A stretch of 64,000 nt of DNA, taken from contig NZ_CP046452.1 in NCBI RefSeq assembly GCF_009734385.1, forward strand, positions 1,488,001-1,552,000, given 5' to 3'. Each line of letters begins with the position of its first letter. Position 1 is the first letter of the stretch. Under the pieces are notes generated by a model. That model had not been told where the DNA came from and made no database searches. It was given only the letters and a program-made list of their open reading frames with translations. Below, one piece after another: positions 1 through 9,343 of the stretch. Made by a program: the position numbers and the translations under genes. Source of the stretch: Corynebacterium kalinowskii. GTDB taxonomy: Bacteria > Actinomycetota > Actinomycetes > Mycobacteriales > Mycobacteriaceae.

Positions 1-165
1 CGTCGCGTTGATATCGTGCGTCTTGGTGGTGGTCATTGACTGCACCGAAATCGGGTGATCGGAACCGACACCTACCTTGCCGACCATGAGCTGGCGCGTC
101 TTACGACGAGGCGCGAGGGTTGGCAGTGGCGCATCCGGAATTCCGAGGCCGATGGGGTTAGACAC
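1..165 (-). CDS. ispG: 4-hydroxy-3-methylbut-2-enyl diphosphate synthase (N-terminal part, cut by window edge)
   Basis: The first 55 codons are visible; the gene runs off the left edge. The start is GTG with an AAGGAG ribosome site a few bases upstream. The translated start ends in the stretch [20 protein letters not shown], which is typical of the IspG/GcpE barrel start (QSMTT motif). IspG is the [4Fe-4S] enzyme of the MEP pathway that makes HMBPP from MEcPP. Its neighbours rip1 and dxr keep the usual actinobacterial order, and dxr is an earlier enzyme of the same pathway. The iron-sulfur cysteines lie outside the window, so the call rests on the N-terminus and on context. Confidence 0.85.
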   Translation of the reverse strand, partial: MSNPIGLGIPDAPLPTLAPRRKTRQLMVGKVGVGSDHPISVQSMTTTKTHDINAT

Positions 166-284
166 AGTGCGTGCTCCTTTGAATTAACCACTAGAAATCA
201 GTGGTAGCCATTCTAGCACCGGCCCGAGCCAGCCTGGGATGTCAGCAAGTTCCAGACAACCCAGGTGCGACAGCTAATGCCCGG

Positions 285-1466
285 TTAGAACAACCTAATG
301 GGATTGACGATGTCCGCAACGATCACGATGGCACCAAAGACCAACAGCACAGCCGTCATCGCAATAGTCAGTGGCATGAGCTTGGTGTAGTCCGCAGGCC
401 CGGCAGGAGCCAACCCGCGGAGGCCACGTCCCCAATCGCGTAGCTTCTCCCAGAGCACCACCGCAATGTGTCCGCCATCAAGTGGAGGCAGCGGTATGAG
501 GTTGAACAAAGCCAGGAAGAAATTCAGGCTGGCCAACATGAGCAGGAACGTCGCCCACTGCTCGCGCTCTGCAACTTCACCACCGATTCGGGAAGCGCCG
601 ACGACGCTCATTGGAGAGGACTCTGAGCGCTCGGCTCCGAAGATGGAAGCAACAACTCCAGGCACCTGCGCTGGGATAGCGGCAACGCCCTGGACCGTTG
701 CAGAGAGCATTTGGCCAGTGAAGGAGAAGGTCGCGGGGACAGCGTCGATAAGCCCATACTGCTTGATGGCATCCTTAGGCTTTTGATTGACCACGCCGAT
801 CGCGCCGACTGTTGCGATGCCACCGTCCTCGGTTGGGCGCTCAACCGCAGGGACATCCACTTGCACATCTTGGCGGACACCGTCGCGCTCGACCTGCAGG
901 GTGACGGTCTCCCCCGGCTTGCCCATGATCAGTTCGCGCATGTCCATGAACGTCGGAACGTCCTGGCCATTTACCTGCAGAATACGGTCGCCAGGCTTGA
1001 TGCCAGCTGCAGCTGCTGGCCCCGCATCAGTGCAATCTGGGGTGACGCACGTAGTTTCCGCAACGGTGGCAGTGAAGTCGGCCTTCGGATTGGGAAGTCC
1101 AGAGCCAACCGCCACGATGTACAGCACGATCAGGCCAATGAGCAGGTTCATGGTAACGCCGCCAAGGAGCGTCGCTACGCGAGCCCACCAGGGCTTATCC
1201 ACCATGGCGTAGGGCTTTTCCTCTGGGGCGACTTCATCAATCGCCGTCATTCCTGCGATGTCGCAGAACCCGCCCAAGGGCACGGCCTTGAGGCCGTAGA
1301 CGGTGTGGCCACGGGTGAATTGAAACACCGTCGGGCCGAATCCAATGAAGAAGCGGCGCACGCGCATGTCACAAGCTCGCGCCACGCTGTAGTGGCCCCA
1401 TTCGTGCAGCCCAATGGTCAGGGCGATACCCAGCGCGAAAAGTGCGACACCCGCGAAATAGCCCAC
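285..1466 (-). CDS. rip1: Site-2 zinc metalloprotease, RIP family (Rip1/RseP-like)
   Basis: Membrane protease that cuts anti-sigma factors and other membrane proteins inside the bilayer. With the GTG start at 1466 the protein is 393 residues. The zinc motif HEWGH is at residues 21-25 in the first membrane helix, a PDZ domain follows in the middle (about 120-200), and the second motif, LDGGH, is near 329-333. Membrane helices flank both motifs. The open frame continues upstream into dxr. I chose GTG 1466 because GGGGAG lies 9 bases before it and the residues after it match the usual family start. The gene is 19 bases after dxr and is probably in the same operon, followed by ispG. Confidence 0.9.
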   Translation of the reverse strand: MGYFAGVALFALGIALTIGLHEWGHYSVARACDMRVRRFFIGFGPTVFQFTRGHTVYGLKAVPLGGFCDIAGMTAIDEVAPEEKPYAMVDKPWWARVATLLGGVTMNLLIGLIVLYIVAVGSGLPNPKADFTATVAETTCVTPDCTDAGPAAAAGIKPGDRILQVNGQDVPTFMDMRELIMGKPGETVTLQVERDGVRQDVQVDVPAVERPTEDGGIATVGAIGVVNQKPKDAIKQYGLIDAVPATFSFTGQMLSATVQGVAAIPAQVPGVVASIFGAERSESSPMSVVGASRIGGEVAEREQWATFLLMLASLNFFLALFNLIPLPPLDGGHIAVVLWEKLRDWGRGLRGLAPAGPADYTKLMPLTIAMTAVLLVFGAIVIVADIVNPIRLF

Positions 1467-1485
1467 TGCTTTAGTCTCCCCAGCT

Positions 1486-2640
1486 TTAGGATTCGATCCG
1501 GTCCACGATTTCGTTAGCCCGGCGACGCGCCTCAGTTTCCACAGCGATGACATCGTCGACGTTCGACGGTACACCGGCGAACTCGGATGCAGAACTCAGC
1601 ACTTCAGCCACCGTATCCACAATCTGCGGGAACTTAATCCGTCCTTGCAAGAAGGCCTCGGCAGCTTCCTCGTTAGCGGCGTTGTACACCGCAGGCGTGG
1701 TGCCAGCAGCGGTGGCTGCATCGCGAGCCAGTTGAACCGCAGGAAACGCGATATCGTCCACCGGCTCGAAGGTCCAGTCGTGGGCACCTGTGAAGTCAAG
1801 CGCAGGCTGTGCCCCAGCTACGCGGTGTGGCCAGTCGAGCGCCATGGAGATCGGCAGCTTCATTGACGGTGGCGATGCCTGAGCGATCGTCGCGCCGTCA
1901 TGGAAGGTGATCATCGAGTGAATGATGGACTGCGGGTGCACCGTGACATCGATCAGCTCCGGATCAACCCCGAACAGCAGGCTGGCCTCAATAAGCTCCA
2001 AGCCCTTGTTGATGAGCGTTGCCGAATTCAGCGTGTTCATTTGACCCATCGACCAGGTCGGGTGCTTCGCCGCCTGCTCCGGAGTCACCTCCCACATCTG
2101 CTCCCGCGTCCAACCGCGGAACGGGCCACCGGACGCCGTCAACACAAACCGGGCTACCTCTGCCCTATCCCCTGCCATCAGGCACTGCGCCATCGCCGAA
2201 TGCTCCGAATCCACCGGCACCAATTGCCCCGGCTTAGCCTTCTCTAACACGATGTGCCCGCCCGCAACCAAGGATTCCTTATTCGCGAGCGCCAGAGTCG
2301 CGCCGGATGCCAATGCTGCCAGCGTCGAGCGCAAACCCATCGATCCGACGAGCGCGTTGAGGACGGTGTCGGCTTCGATGGCGTCGACAAGCTCGTGCGC
2401 GTGGGTGAGCACCGCACCCCCGAGCGCCTCAGACACCTGCGATGCCGCAGCTGGCTTTGCGACGCACACTTGCCCCGCCCGCAACCCCAGCTCTCGCGCC
2501 TGCGCGATCACCGCATCGGGGTTGGAACCGCCCGCGGCGATACCCACGACCTCGAACTTGTCCGGGTTTTCTGCGATCACCTCCAAAGCCTGGGTGCCAA
2601 TCGAACCAGTACTACCGAGGATGAGAATGCGCTTTTTCAC
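1486..2640 (-). CDS. dxr: 1-deoxy-D-xylulose 5-phosphate reductoisomerase
   Basis: Converts DXP to MEP with NADPH, the second step of the MEP isoprenoid pathway. The protein is 384 residues, normal for the family. The nucleotide-binding loop GSTGSIG is at residues 9-15, and the central region contains the ASGGPFRGW and [13 protein letters not shown] segments expected of Dxr. The start is GTG. No Shine-Dalgarno is visible, but an AATAAT hexamer lies 6 bases before the GTG, so translation may be leaderless. It is first in a minus-strand group dxr-rip1-ispG and divergent from the DUF2631 gene. Confidence 0.95.
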   Translation of the reverse strand: MKKRILILGSTGSIGTQALEVIAENPDKFEVVGIAAGGSNPDAVIAQARELGLRAGQVCVAKPAAASQVSEALGGAVLTHAHELVDAIEADTVLNALVGSMGLRSTLAALASGATLALANKESLVAGGHIVLEKAKPGQLVPVDSEHSAMAQCLMAGDRAEVARFVLTASGGPFRGWTREQMWEVTPEQAAKHPTWSMGQMNTLNSATLINKGLELIEASLLFGVDPELIDVTVHPQSIIHSMITFHDGATIAQASPPSMKLPISMALDWPHRVAGAQPALDFTGAHDWTFEPVDDIAFPAVQLARDAATAAGTTPAVYNAANEEAAEAFLQGRIKFPQIVDTVAEVLSSASEFAGVPSNVDDVIAVETEARRRANEIVDRIES

Positions 2641-2706
2641 GAATCTATTATTGCAGCACCCACCACTTTTGGGTGTACTCCCACCCGGCAGGGGCAGGCC
2701 GGTGCG

Positions 2707-2735
2707 TTGAATGGATGCTTAGGGCACTACACTAT
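2707..2735 (+). promoter_or_regulatory. Candidate sigma-A promoter of the DUF2631 gene
   Basis: TTGAAT (2707-2712) and CACTAT (2730-2735) are separated by 17 bases, about 50 bases before the start at 2784. The spacing is ideal and the hexamers are reasonable for a housekeeping promoter. Seen in sequence only. Confidence 0.5.
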
Positions 2736-2783
2736 GCAAAGATATTTAGGAACAGTAATTCTTTACATGAAGGAGCTAAGAAC

Positions 2784-3197
2784 GTGGCTGGTTCTCACAA
2801 GATTGAGCCGGAGGTACACAACGGCGTGTCTACCCTCGACGAGCCATCGGCAGCGTGGGGCTGGCACAACATCGGTCGTGGCCCAATCCAGATCGCTGGC
2901 TGGATCTCCGTCGCCTTCCTGCTCGGCATGAACTTCGGTAACCACCGTGGCCACGTTGAGACCATCTGGCTCTGCTCTATCGCAGCCCTCATCGCCATCG
3001 GCCTGCTGATTCAGCTGTTCCAGCCAAAGCTATCCCAGGTTCGCACCGTCACTGGCCACAACAAGCCAGTCGGCCACGAGGAGCCACACTGGACTTACGA
3101 CCAGCTCACCCTCACCGGCACCCACGCCAACCTCACCGACAGCCAGCTGCGTGCTCAGAACGTCGACCCTAAGATGGTCAAGCGCGAACTGAACTAG
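2784..3197 (+). CDS. DUF2631 small membrane protein
   Basis: A 137-residue protein. The start is GTG 2784, preceded by AAGGAG with an 8-base spacer; the longer open frame upstream has no such site. Two hydrophobic segments (about residues 38-55 and 65-82) are joined by a short loop with NHRGH, and the tail is polar. The sequence resembles the actinobacterial DUF2631 family, which often sits beside dxr. Its function is unknown. It is divergent from dxr and followed by a strong hairpin terminator. Confidence 0.75.
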   Translation: MAGSHKIEPEVHNGVSTLDEPSAAWGWHNIGRGPIQIAGWISVAFLLGMNFGNHRGHVETIWLCSIAALIAIGLLIQLFQPKLSQVRTVTGHNKPVGHEEPHWTYDQLTLTGTHANLTDSQLRAQNVDPKMVKRELN

Positions 3198-3200
3198 TGA

Positions 3201-3251
3201 CACAACAAATTACTCCCAGGAAGATTGTCCTCCTGGGAGTTTTTTGTTGTG
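3201..3251. terminator. Strong bidirectional rho-independent terminator
   Basis: A long interrupted stem: CACAACAAA pairs with TTTGTTGTG on the outside, and ACTCCCAGGA pairs with TCCTGGGAGT on the inside, with a T-run after the inner stem on the plus strand. It lies between the convergent DUF2631 gene and rlmN and can serve both. Confidence 0.85.
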
Positions 3252-3292
3252 CTTTCCTGTTTTGAGGTCGGCCACAAAACAGGAAAAGGAGG

Positions 3293-4387
3293 CTACCGCT
3301 CTTCTGCGGCCAACTGGCCACAAGCCGCGGCGATTTCCTGGCCACGGGTGTCACGCACAGTACACGGCACGCCCTGCGCAATAACGCGGCGAACAAATTC
3401 GTCCTGCTGCTCCTTAGGAGAAGCATCCCACTTTGAGCCCGGGGTCGGATTCAGCGGAATCAGATTAACGTGTACGAGCGGGCCAAGGGCCTTGTGCAAC
3501 TTCTTGCCCAACATGTCAGCGCGCCAACCGTGATCGTTGATGTCGCGGATGAGGGCGTATTCGATAGAAACACGGCGACCGGACGTGTCGGCGTAGTAGC
3601 GGGCTGCATCCAGCACCTCCTCTACCGACCAGCGGTTGTTCACAGGAACGAGGCTATCGCGAAGCTCATCGTCAGGAGTGTGCAGCGAGACGGCAAGGGT
3701 GACCGAAAGCTCTTCGTCGGCCAATTTACGAATAGCTGGCGCAAGACCCACGGTAGAGACCACAACACTGCGCTGGGAAATACCGAAACCTTGCGGAGCC
3801 GGCGACGTGATCTGCCGGACGGCGGAGACAACGCGCTTGTAGTTGGCTAGCGGCTCGCCCATACCCATGAAAACGATGTTGGACAGGCGTGAGCCTTCCT
3901 GCTGCATTGTTGCGGCGGCAGCTCGGACTTGGTCCACGATTTCCGCCGTCGACAAGTTGCGATCCAAACCGCCCTGGCCGGTGGCGCAGAACGGACAAGC
4001 CATGCCACATCCCGCCTGCGATGAGATACACAGGGTCGCACGGTCGCGGTAGCGCATGAGCACTGATTCGAGGAGAGTTCCGTCGTGAAGACGCCACAGT
4101 GTTTTGGTGGTCTCTCCCCCATCGGTTGAGATTTCCCGCACCGGAGTCATAAGTGTTGGAAACAGTGCGTCGCGCACCTTTTCGCGTGCTGCAGCCGGCA
4201 GGTCCGTCATAGTCATCGGGTCGGCTTCGAGGCGGGCGTAGTAGTGGCGCGCGATCTGGTCGACGCGGAACTTCGGCAAGCCCAGCTCAGTGACGGCGGT
4301 GATGCGCTCCTCCGCGGACAGGTCAGCGAAGTGGGTAGGTGGCATGCCACGCTTGGGGGCATTGAATACGAGGGGAATTTCAGCCAT
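3293..4387 (-). CDS. rlmN: Dual-specificity 23S rRNA/tRNA adenine-2 methyltransferase RlmN
   Basis: Radical-SAM enzyme that methylates C2 of A2503 in 23S rRNA and A37 in some tRNAs. It has 364 residues from the ATG at 4387. The iron-sulfur CxxxCxxC motif is C127, C131, C134 within [22 protein letters not shown] and the C-terminal [13 protein letters not shown], with the conserved acceptor cysteine, are present. A start at 4399 (5 residues before MAEIP) is possible, but its upstream purine run is too close. It is divergent from the LapA-like gene and convergent with DUF2631. Confidence 0.93.
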   Translation of the reverse strand: MAEIPLVFNAPKRGMPPTHFADLSAEERITAVTELGLPKFRVDQIARHYYARLEADPMTMTDLPAAAREKVRDALFPTLMTPVREISTDGGETTKTLWRLHDGTLLESVLMRYRDRATLCISSQAGCGMACPFCATGQGGLDRNLSTAEIVDQVRAAAATMQQEGSRLSNIVFMGMGEPLANYKRVVSAVRQITSPAPQGFGISQRSVVVSTVGLAPAIRKLADEELSVTLAVSLHTPDDELRDSLVPVNNRWSVEEVLDAARYYADTSGRRVSIEYALIRDINDHGWRADMLGKKLHKALGPLVHVNLIPLNPTPGSKWDASPKEQQDEFVRRVIAQGVPCTVRDTRGQEIAAACGQLAAEER

Positions 4388-4463
4388 AATACTGCCCATC
4401 TTTCCATTAATTTTTTCATACGCCAATTGGCACATTGTCCGTGCGACGCGTTGAATGGGTGAT

Positions 4464-4829
4464 ATGACTACACCAGACGCACCGCTTTACGACGACAACC
4501 CCAACACCACCGAATCCGAAACTCCGCATACTCCTGCTTTGCAGTCTTCGGAAGTTAAGCCCAAGGTGCGCGGTTCCCTTGCGGGTGGCACCTGGGTGGC
4601 ATTGATCTTTGGCACTTTGCTGATGATTTTGCTGCTGGTCTTCATCATGCAGAATCAACAGCAGGTTGAGCTAAACCTGTTTGCTTGGACCTTCGCCGTT
4701 CCGGCTGGTGTCGGCTTCTTGCTGGCAGCCATCACAGGCGCCCTGATCATGGCGATTGTCGGCGGCGTACGCATGCTTGAACTGCGCCGCCAGGTGAAGA
4801 GCGCCCGCAAGGCTGCTCTTCAGTTCTAG
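4464..4829 (+). CDS. LapA-domain (DUF1049) small membrane protein
   Basis: About 121 residues: a polar, Thr/Pro-rich N-terminus of about 45 residues, then two hydrophobic helices (roughly 49-67 and 80-100) with [13 protein letters not shown] between them and a basic tail [10 protein letters not shown]. This layout is typical of LapA/DUF1049 proteins, which influence envelope assembly in Gram-negatives but have no defined job in actinobacteria. The start is uncertain: ATG 4464 has a weak GGGTGA upstream, and ATG 4455 is also in frame. Convergent with cdsA. Confidence 0.65.
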   Translation: MTTPDAPLYDDNPNTTESETPHTPALQSSEVKPKVRGSLAGGTWVALIFGTLLMILLLVFIMQNQQQVELNLFAWTFAVPAGVGFLLAAITGALIMAIVGGVRMLELRRQVKSARKAALQF

Positions 4830-4840
4830 GTGAGGTTCCC

Positions 4841-4866
4841 AGACCAAGCTGCTAGACCAAGCTGCT
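4841..4866. repeat. Two tandem copies of a 13-bp unit
   Basis: AGACCAAGCTGCT occurs twice in direct succession and starts a third, imperfect copy. The repeat covers the stop codon of cdsA and the short gap after the LapA-like gene. Probably slipped-strand duplication; no function is evident. Confidence 0.8.
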
Positions 4867-5710
4867 AGATCAGGCTCAGTACGAGCCAGGTGACCATGGC
4901 TGACGGCAACATGCCGTCTAACCGGTCCATGATGCCGCCGTGTCCGGGGAGCATGGCGGACATATCTTTGATGCCTAATTCGCGCTTGAACTGGCTTTCT
5001 ACCAAGTCCCCGAGGGTCGCGCAGATGACTAGGCCCACGCCGAGCAGCATGCCAATCCACCAAGTTCCGCCGAGGAACAAAGTGACGGTGAGCATGCCGG
5101 CGATGCTGCCCAGCACGATGGAACCACCAAAGCCTTCCCAGGATTTCTTGGGGCTAACAGCTGGCGCCATCGGGTGGGTTCCAAACATGACTCCGGCGAT
5201 ATAGCCGCCGACATCCGAGGCGACCACACACAGCATGAATGTCACAATGTACATGCCATAGCGCACGCCTTCTTGTTCCAACTGCGAGAGCATGGCTGCG
5301 AAAGATCCAAAGAGCGGGATCCAGGTGAGCACGAAGATGCCGATGGACATATCGCGCAAGTAGTTCTGGGGTGCGGTGTTGCGGCCGTGGTGGAAGAGTC
5401 GGCCAAACATGAGCAGAAGGACGCTAGCTACAAAGCCCGATACCAGACCGTTTGTCCCGAACGGCAGGGACAGCCACACCATGGCCTGTCCGCCGATCAG
5501 GAGCACGATACGCTGCAACACGTAGCCGTGCTCTTTGAGGCGTGCGTGCACTTCCCAGGTAGCTAGAAAGACTGCTGTGGCGACAAGCGGGTACCAGCCA
5601 AACGGGATGACGAAAATTGCCAGCAGGACTAGGGCACCGAGGCTTACGCCCACAGCGATTGCCTGCTTTAGATCTCGACCAGCCGAGTTCTTTGGCCGAA
5701 TGTGCTCCAC
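4865..5710 (-). CDS. cdsA: Phosphatidate cytidylyltransferase (CDP-diglyceride synthase)
   Basis: Makes CDP-diacylglycerol from phosphatidate and CTP, the branch point for phosphatidylglycerol, cardiolipin and phosphatidylinositol at the membrane. 281 residues with about eight hydrophobic segments. The C-terminal signature runs from SQFKRELGIKD to PGHGGIMDRLDG near residues 235-265 and contains the metal-binding acidic residues. The start is GTG, with AGGAG 7 bases upstream. It follows frr and a hairpin in the pyrH-frr-cdsA order common in bacteria. Confidence 0.93.
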   Translation of the reverse strand: MEHIRPKNSAGRDLKQAIAVGVSLGALVLLAIFVIPFGWYPLVATAVFLATWEVHARLKEHGYVLQRIVLLIGGQAMVWLSLPFGTNGLVSGFVASVLLLMFGRLFHHGRNTAPQNYLRDMSIGIFVLTWIPLFGSFAAMLSQLEQEGVRYGMYIVTFMLCVVASDVGGYIAGVMFGTHPMAPAVSPKKSWEGFGGSIVLGSIAGMLTVTLFLGGTWWIGMLLGVGLVICATLGDLVESQFKRELGIKDMSAMLPGHGGIMDRLDGMLPSAMVTWLVLSLI

Positions 5711-5729
5711 CGTTTTCTCCTACATACGA

Positions 5730-5757
5730 AAAGCGCTGCTGTAGTGGGCAGCGCTTT
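5730..5757 (-). terminator. Hairpin between frr and cdsA
   Basis: AAAGCGCTGC and GCAGCGCTTT form a perfect 10-bp stem with an 8-base loop. Read leftward it ends in TTTTC. It lies 20 bases before the cdsA start, so it may attenuate rather than stop transcription from frr into cdsA. Confidence 0.65.
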
Positions 5758-5777
5758 ATTAGAATCATGGCAAGTCC

Positions 5778-6335
5778 TTAGACTTCCATGAGCTCCTTTT
5801 CCTTGGCAGCAACGAGATCGTCCATTTGGCCGACGTACTTCTGCGTGATCTTGTCTAGATCCTTTTCTGCGGTCTGGACTTCGTCCTCACCGGCATCGCC
5901 GTCCTTTTGCAGCTTCTTCAGCTGTTCCATGCCCTTGCGGCGCACGTTGCGGATAGCAATCTTGCCGTCCTCGCCCTTACCCTTGGCTAGCTTGACCATG
6001 TCTTTACGACGTTCCTCGGTCAGCTGCGGGATGGTGACGCGGAGGACCTGGCCGTCATTGGTTGGGTTCACCCCGAGATCGGAGTTACGGATGGCGTTCT
6101 CGATCTCGTTCATCACTGACATCTCGTATGGCTTAATCAGCAGCATGCGAGGCTCAGGGACTGAAATGGTTGCCATCTGAGTAATTGGGGTCGGGGTGCC
6201 GTAGTACTCAGCCATGACGCCGTTGAACATCGCTGGGTTGGCGCGTCCGGTGCGGATGGTGGTGAGATCCTCGCGAGTGTGGTCAACGGAAGCGCCCATG
6301 CGCTCTTCGCATTCAAACAGGATTTCGTCGATCAT
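5778..6335 (-). CDS. frr: Ribosome recycling factor
   Basis: Splits post-termination ribosomes together with EF-G. 185 residues, the standard length. Family features include the segment [12 protein letters not shown] (residues 25-36) and the basic [22 protein letters not shown] helix. The ATG has GAGGAA close upstream. It lies 43 bases downstream of pyrH and is probably cotranscribed with it. Confidence 0.96.
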   Translation of the reverse strand: MIDEILFECEERMGASVDHTREDLTTIRTGRANPAMFNGVMAEYYGTPTPITQMATISVPEPRMLLIKPYEMSVMNEIENAIRNSDLGVNPTNDGQVLRVTIPQLTEERRKDMVKLAKGKGEDGKIAIRNVRRKGMEQLKKLQKDGDAGEDEVQTAEKDLDKITQKYVGQMDDLVAAKEKELMEV

Positions 6336-6378
6336 GTTGTTCCTCTAGCTTAGCTTTGGTTGTCGAATAGTAAATCTA

Positions 6379-7110
6379 TCAGGATCGGACCAGGGTACCG
6401 ATCTTTTCACCACGCACGGCGCGCGCAATGTTGCCCTCCGTAAGGAGGTTGAACACGAGGATCGGCATGTTGTTGTCCATGCACAGGCTGAATGCGGTGG
6501 AATCTGCGACCTTCAGGCCCTTCTCAATGACTTCCTGTGGGGTGATCTCGTCGTACATGACAGCATCGGGGTTGCTGCGCGGGTCAGCGTTGTAGACACC
6601 ATCGACGGCCTTGGCCATGAGCAGGACTTCACAGTCGATTTCTAGGGCACGTTGGGCCGCAGTCGTGTCAGTGGAGAAGAATGGCATACCCATACCAGCA
6701 CCGAAGATGACAACGCGGCCCTTTTCCAGGTGACGCTTTGCGCGCAGTGGGAGGTAAGGTTCTGACACCTGAGCCATGTTGATGGCGGTCTGCACACGCG
6801 TTTCGACGCCTGCTTTTTCCAAGAAATCCTGGAGAGCAAGGCAGTTCATCACAGTACCGAGCATGCCCATGTAGTCCGAGCGTGAGCGATCCATGCCACG
6901 TTGCTGCAGCTGTGCCCCGCGGAAGAAGTTGCCACCACCGATGACAACACAGACTTCGGTGCCTGTCTTAGCGATCTCAGCGATCTGGCGTGCTACGTTT
7001 TGCACCACATCGGGATCAATACCAACGTTTCCGCCACCGAACATTTCACCGCCCAGTTTCAGCATTACTCGCTTGAATCCTTGGCGTTCGTTACCGGAGT
7101 CGTCTGACAT
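6379..7110 (-). CDS. pyrH: UMP kinase
   Basis: Phosphorylates UMP to UDP; amino acid kinase fold, cytoplasmic. 243 residues. Glycine-rich phosphate loop GGGNFFRG at residues 58-65, and [21 protein letters not shown] further on, match PyrH. AGGAAGG stands upstream of the ATG. In the conserved tsf-pyrH-frr order but separated from tsf by a terminator. Confidence 0.96.
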   Translation of the reverse strand: MSDDSGNERQGFKRVMLKLGGEMFGGGNVGIDPDVVQNVARQIAEIAKTGTEVCVVIGGGNFFRGAQLQQRGMDRSRSDYMGMLGTVMNCLALQDFLEKAGVETRVQTAINMAQVSEPYLPLRAKRHLEKGRVVIFGAGMGMPFFSTDTTAAQRALEIDCEVLLMAKAVDGVYNADPRSNPDAVMYDEITPQEVIEKGLKVADSTAFSLCMDNNMPILVFNLLTEGNIARAVRGEKIGTLVRS

Positions 7111-7174
7111 AGACGGTGCACCTTCCTACAGGGTCGTTATTTCTTAAATCAGCTTACCTTGACCTACGGACATG

Positions 7175-7206
7175 AAAAAACGTTCCGCACCTTGTGGCAC
7201 GGAACG
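7175..7206 (-). terminator. Rho-independent terminator after tsf
   Basis: CGTTCCG and CGGAACG pair, with further partial pairing of the inner bases, followed on the minus strand by a run of six T. It lies between tsf and pyrH. Confidence 0.8.
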
Positions 7207-7226
7207 CGTCTTCATGAGCACTAAAA

Positions 7227-8045
7227 CTAGTGCTGGCCTACCTCGAAGCGAGCGAAGGACGTCAGGGTGACGCCTGCTTCGTCCATGAGCTGCTTGACGG
7301 ACTTCTTGTTATCAGAGACGGAAGCCTGCTCAAGCAGGGTGACGTCCTTGTAGAAGCCGTTCATGCGACCTTCGACGATCTTAGCGATAGCAGCCTCTGG
7401 CTTACCCTCTTCGCGGGTGATCTTCTCCTGAGTTGCGCGCTCCTTCTCGACGACGTCAGCTGGGACGTCTTCGCGAGACAAGTACTGAGCCTTCATAGCG
7501 GCAACCTGCATAGCTGCAGCCTTGGCAGCAGCCTCGTCGTCGCCTTCGTAAGCAACGAGAACGCCGACTGCTGGTGGCAGGTCAGCTGCACGGTGGTGCA
7601 GGTACACAGCAACCTTGTCGCCTTCGAGGGTAACTGCGCGACGCAGTTCGAGCTTCTCGCCGATCTTGGCGGAGAGCTGCTGGATAGCTTCTGCTGCGGT
7701 CATGCCGTCAACCTCAGCAGCGGCGAGCTCTTCAGTGGAGTTTGCCTTCACTGCTGCTGCAGCGTCAGCGATCTTTGCGCAGAATTCCTTGAACTCAGCG
7801 TTCTTAGCAACGAAGTCGGTCTCAGAGTTGATCTCGACCATGGTGTTGCCAGAAACAGCGATGAGACCTTCAGCGGCGGTACGCTCTGCGCGCTTGCCGA
7901 CGTCCTTGGCTCCCTTGATGCGGAGCAGCTCAACAGCCTTTTCGAAGTCACCAGCGGTTTCTTCGAGTGCCTTCTTGCTGTCCATCATGCCAGCGCCGGT
8001 CATTTCACGCAGCTTCTTGACGTCTGCAGCGGTGTAGTTCGCCAT
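7227..8045 (-). CDS. tsf: Elongation factor Ts
   Basis: Nucleotide exchange factor for EF-Tu. 272 residues from the ATG at 8045. The N-terminal UBA-like domain contains [15 protein letters not shown] (residues 15-29) and the core domain contains [10 protein letters not shown], both diagnostic. The open frame extends upstream, but AAGGAGG about 10 bases before 8045 fixes the start. It is downstream of rpsB with a hairpin in between. Confidence 0.97.
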   Translation of the reverse strand: MANYTAADVKKLREMTGAGMMDSKKALEETAGDFEKAVELLRIKGAKDVGKRAERTAAEGLIAVSGNTMVEINSETDFVAKNAEFKEFCAKIADAAAAVKANSTEELAAAEVDGMTAAEAIQQLSAKIGEKLELRRAVTLEGDKVAVYLHHRAADLPPAVGVLVAYEGDDEAAAKAAAMQVAAMKAQYLSREDVPADVVEKERATQEKITREEGKPEAAIAKIVEGRMNGFYKDVTLLEQASVSDNKKSVKQLMDEAGVTLTSFARFEVGQH

Positions 8046-8140
8046 GTGGGGCGATCCTCCTTGAGTAATTGAGCGGTATTCTTTTGAAAGCGTAGTCGAC
8101 AACCAGGGACCTTGCTTGCAGCGGGGCCCAAGAATGCCGA

Positions 8141-8177
8141 AAAGCCCCCGAATTTCCTTATGAAATTCGGGGGCTTT
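8141..8177 (-). terminator. Hairpin between rpsB and tsf
   Basis: A perfect 16-bp stem (AAAGCCCCCGAATTTC with its complement) with a 5-base loop, ending in TTTTC on the minus strand. A very stable structure; likely a partial terminator that sets the rpsB:tsf ratio. Confidence 0.8.
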
Positions 8178-8202
8178 AGGTAAAGAGAAAGGGAGCTGGG
8201 TG

Positions 8203-9030
8203 TTACTCAGCAGTCTTTTCTTCGGTGGCCTTAGCTGCAACCTCTTCGGTTGCCTCTACCTTGGCAGCGACCTCAACCTTTTCAGCGTCTTCCTTTACGG
8301 AGTCGCCAGCGGCTTCCTTGGCTGCGGCGAGCTGACGCTCTTCGCGAGCCTTCTTGCCCTCTTCCACAGCGGTGGAGATGACGCGGGACAGCAGCGCGGT
8401 AGCGCGGATGGCGTCGTCGTTACCTGGGATTGGGAAGTTCACAACGTCTGGGTCGCAGTTGGTGTCCAGAATGGCAACAACTGGGATGTTCAGCTTGTGA
8501 GCCTCGGAAATCGCGATGTGTTCCTTGTTGGTGTCAATGACCCACATTGCGGAAGGAAGCTTGTTCATGTCGGCAATGCCGCCCAGGACGCGCTCCAGCT
8601 TGGTGCGCTCACGGGTGAGCATGAGGATTTCCTTCTTGGTGCGACCCTCGTAGCCGTTCTCGGCTGCGTCCATGGCCTGCAGTTCCTTCATGCGGTGCAG
8701 ACGCTTGGCAACGGTCTGGAAGTTGGTCAGCATGCCGCCGAGCCAACGGTGGTTGACGAATGGCATGCCAACGCGAGTAGCCTCGGTGGAAACTGCTTCC
8801 TGAGCCTGCTTCTTGGTGCCGACGAAGAGGATGGTGCCACCGTGAGCAACGGTCTCCTTGACGAACTCGTAAGCCTCGTCAATGAAGGTCAGCGTCTGCT
8901 GCAGGTCGATGATGTAGATGCCGTTACGATCGGTGAAGATAAAACGGCGCATCTTTGGGTTCCAACGACGGGTCTGGTGTCCGAAGTGGACGCCCGCGTC
9001 GAGAAGCTCGCGCATGGTTACAACTGCCAT
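8203..9030 (-). CDS. rpsB: 30S ribosomal protein S2
   Basis: 275 residues. The N-terminus [20 protein letters not shown] and the later segments TNFQTV and [16 protein letters not shown] are clear S2 signatures. The last 45 or so residues are an Ala/Glu/Lys-rich acidic tail longer than in E. coli S2, a feature shared with S16 in this window. The ATG has GAAAGGAAG upstream. First gene of rpsB-tsf. Confidence 0.97.
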   Translation of the reverse strand: MAVVTMRELLDAGVHFGHQTRRWNPKMRRFIFTDRNGIYIIDLQQTLTFIDEAYEFVKETVAHGGTILFVGTKKQAQEAVSTEATRVGMPFVNHRWLGGMLTNFQTVAKRLHRMKELQAMDAAENGYEGRTKKEILMLTRERTKLERVLGGIADMNKLPSAMWVIDTNKEHIAISEAHKLNIPVVAILDTNCDPDVVNFPIPGNDDAIRATALLSRVISTAVEEGKKAREERQLAAAKEAAGDSVKEDAEKVEVAAKVEATEEVAAKATEEKTAE

Positions 9031-9337
9031 GGGTGCTTCCTTTCAAGTAGAAGTTTCGGTTTTCGTATTTTGCAGGTTTTTCTCCTGCTCCTAGCGACCA
9101 AGTCTGTGGCGCAACACCCTAAGTTTCCCCAGGGACCACGTTGCGTGAGAACGAATTTGGACGCGCGTAGTCAGCGTGCGGACACACTGCTAAGGCAAGG
9201 ATAACTGCTCCAAGTGAACTTTCCAAATGCATGAATGGGGTTATCCACACGTTGTTCTATTTCCATCACATCTGCACCAGCATCCACAGCAGCAATAAGA
9301 AAGAGCTTTTCACTGGCGTCAAGATCCATCACAATCA
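9031..9337. other. Intergenic region between rpsB and the M23-like gene
   Basis: It holds the rpsB leader with its ribosome site next to the start codon, one perfect DnaA-type 9-mer TTATCCACA at 9241-9249, and a doubtful minus-strand short reading frame at 9171-9329. I see no tRNA, repeat or clear terminator. Confidence 0.5.
9171..9329 (-). CDS. Doubtful small hypothetical protein
   Basis: A 52-residue frame starting MDLDASEKLFLIAAVDAGAD and ending in a Cys/Ser-rich segment. The first 30 residues look protein-like, with an amphipathic helix and acidic residues. There is no Shine-Dalgarno, and the frame overlaps the promoter area of the divergent M23-like gene. I do not recognise a family. 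It may be a non-coding shadow. Confidence 0.25.
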   Translation of the reverse strand: MDLDASEKLFLIAAVDAGADVMEIEQRVDNPIHAFGKFTWSSYPCLSSVSAR

Positions 9338-9343
9338 GTGGCC

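Noticed and set aside
8200..9204. 334-codon plus-strand frame opposite rpsB
   Set aside because: Shadow of rpsB; hydrophobic pattern arises from complemented charged codons.
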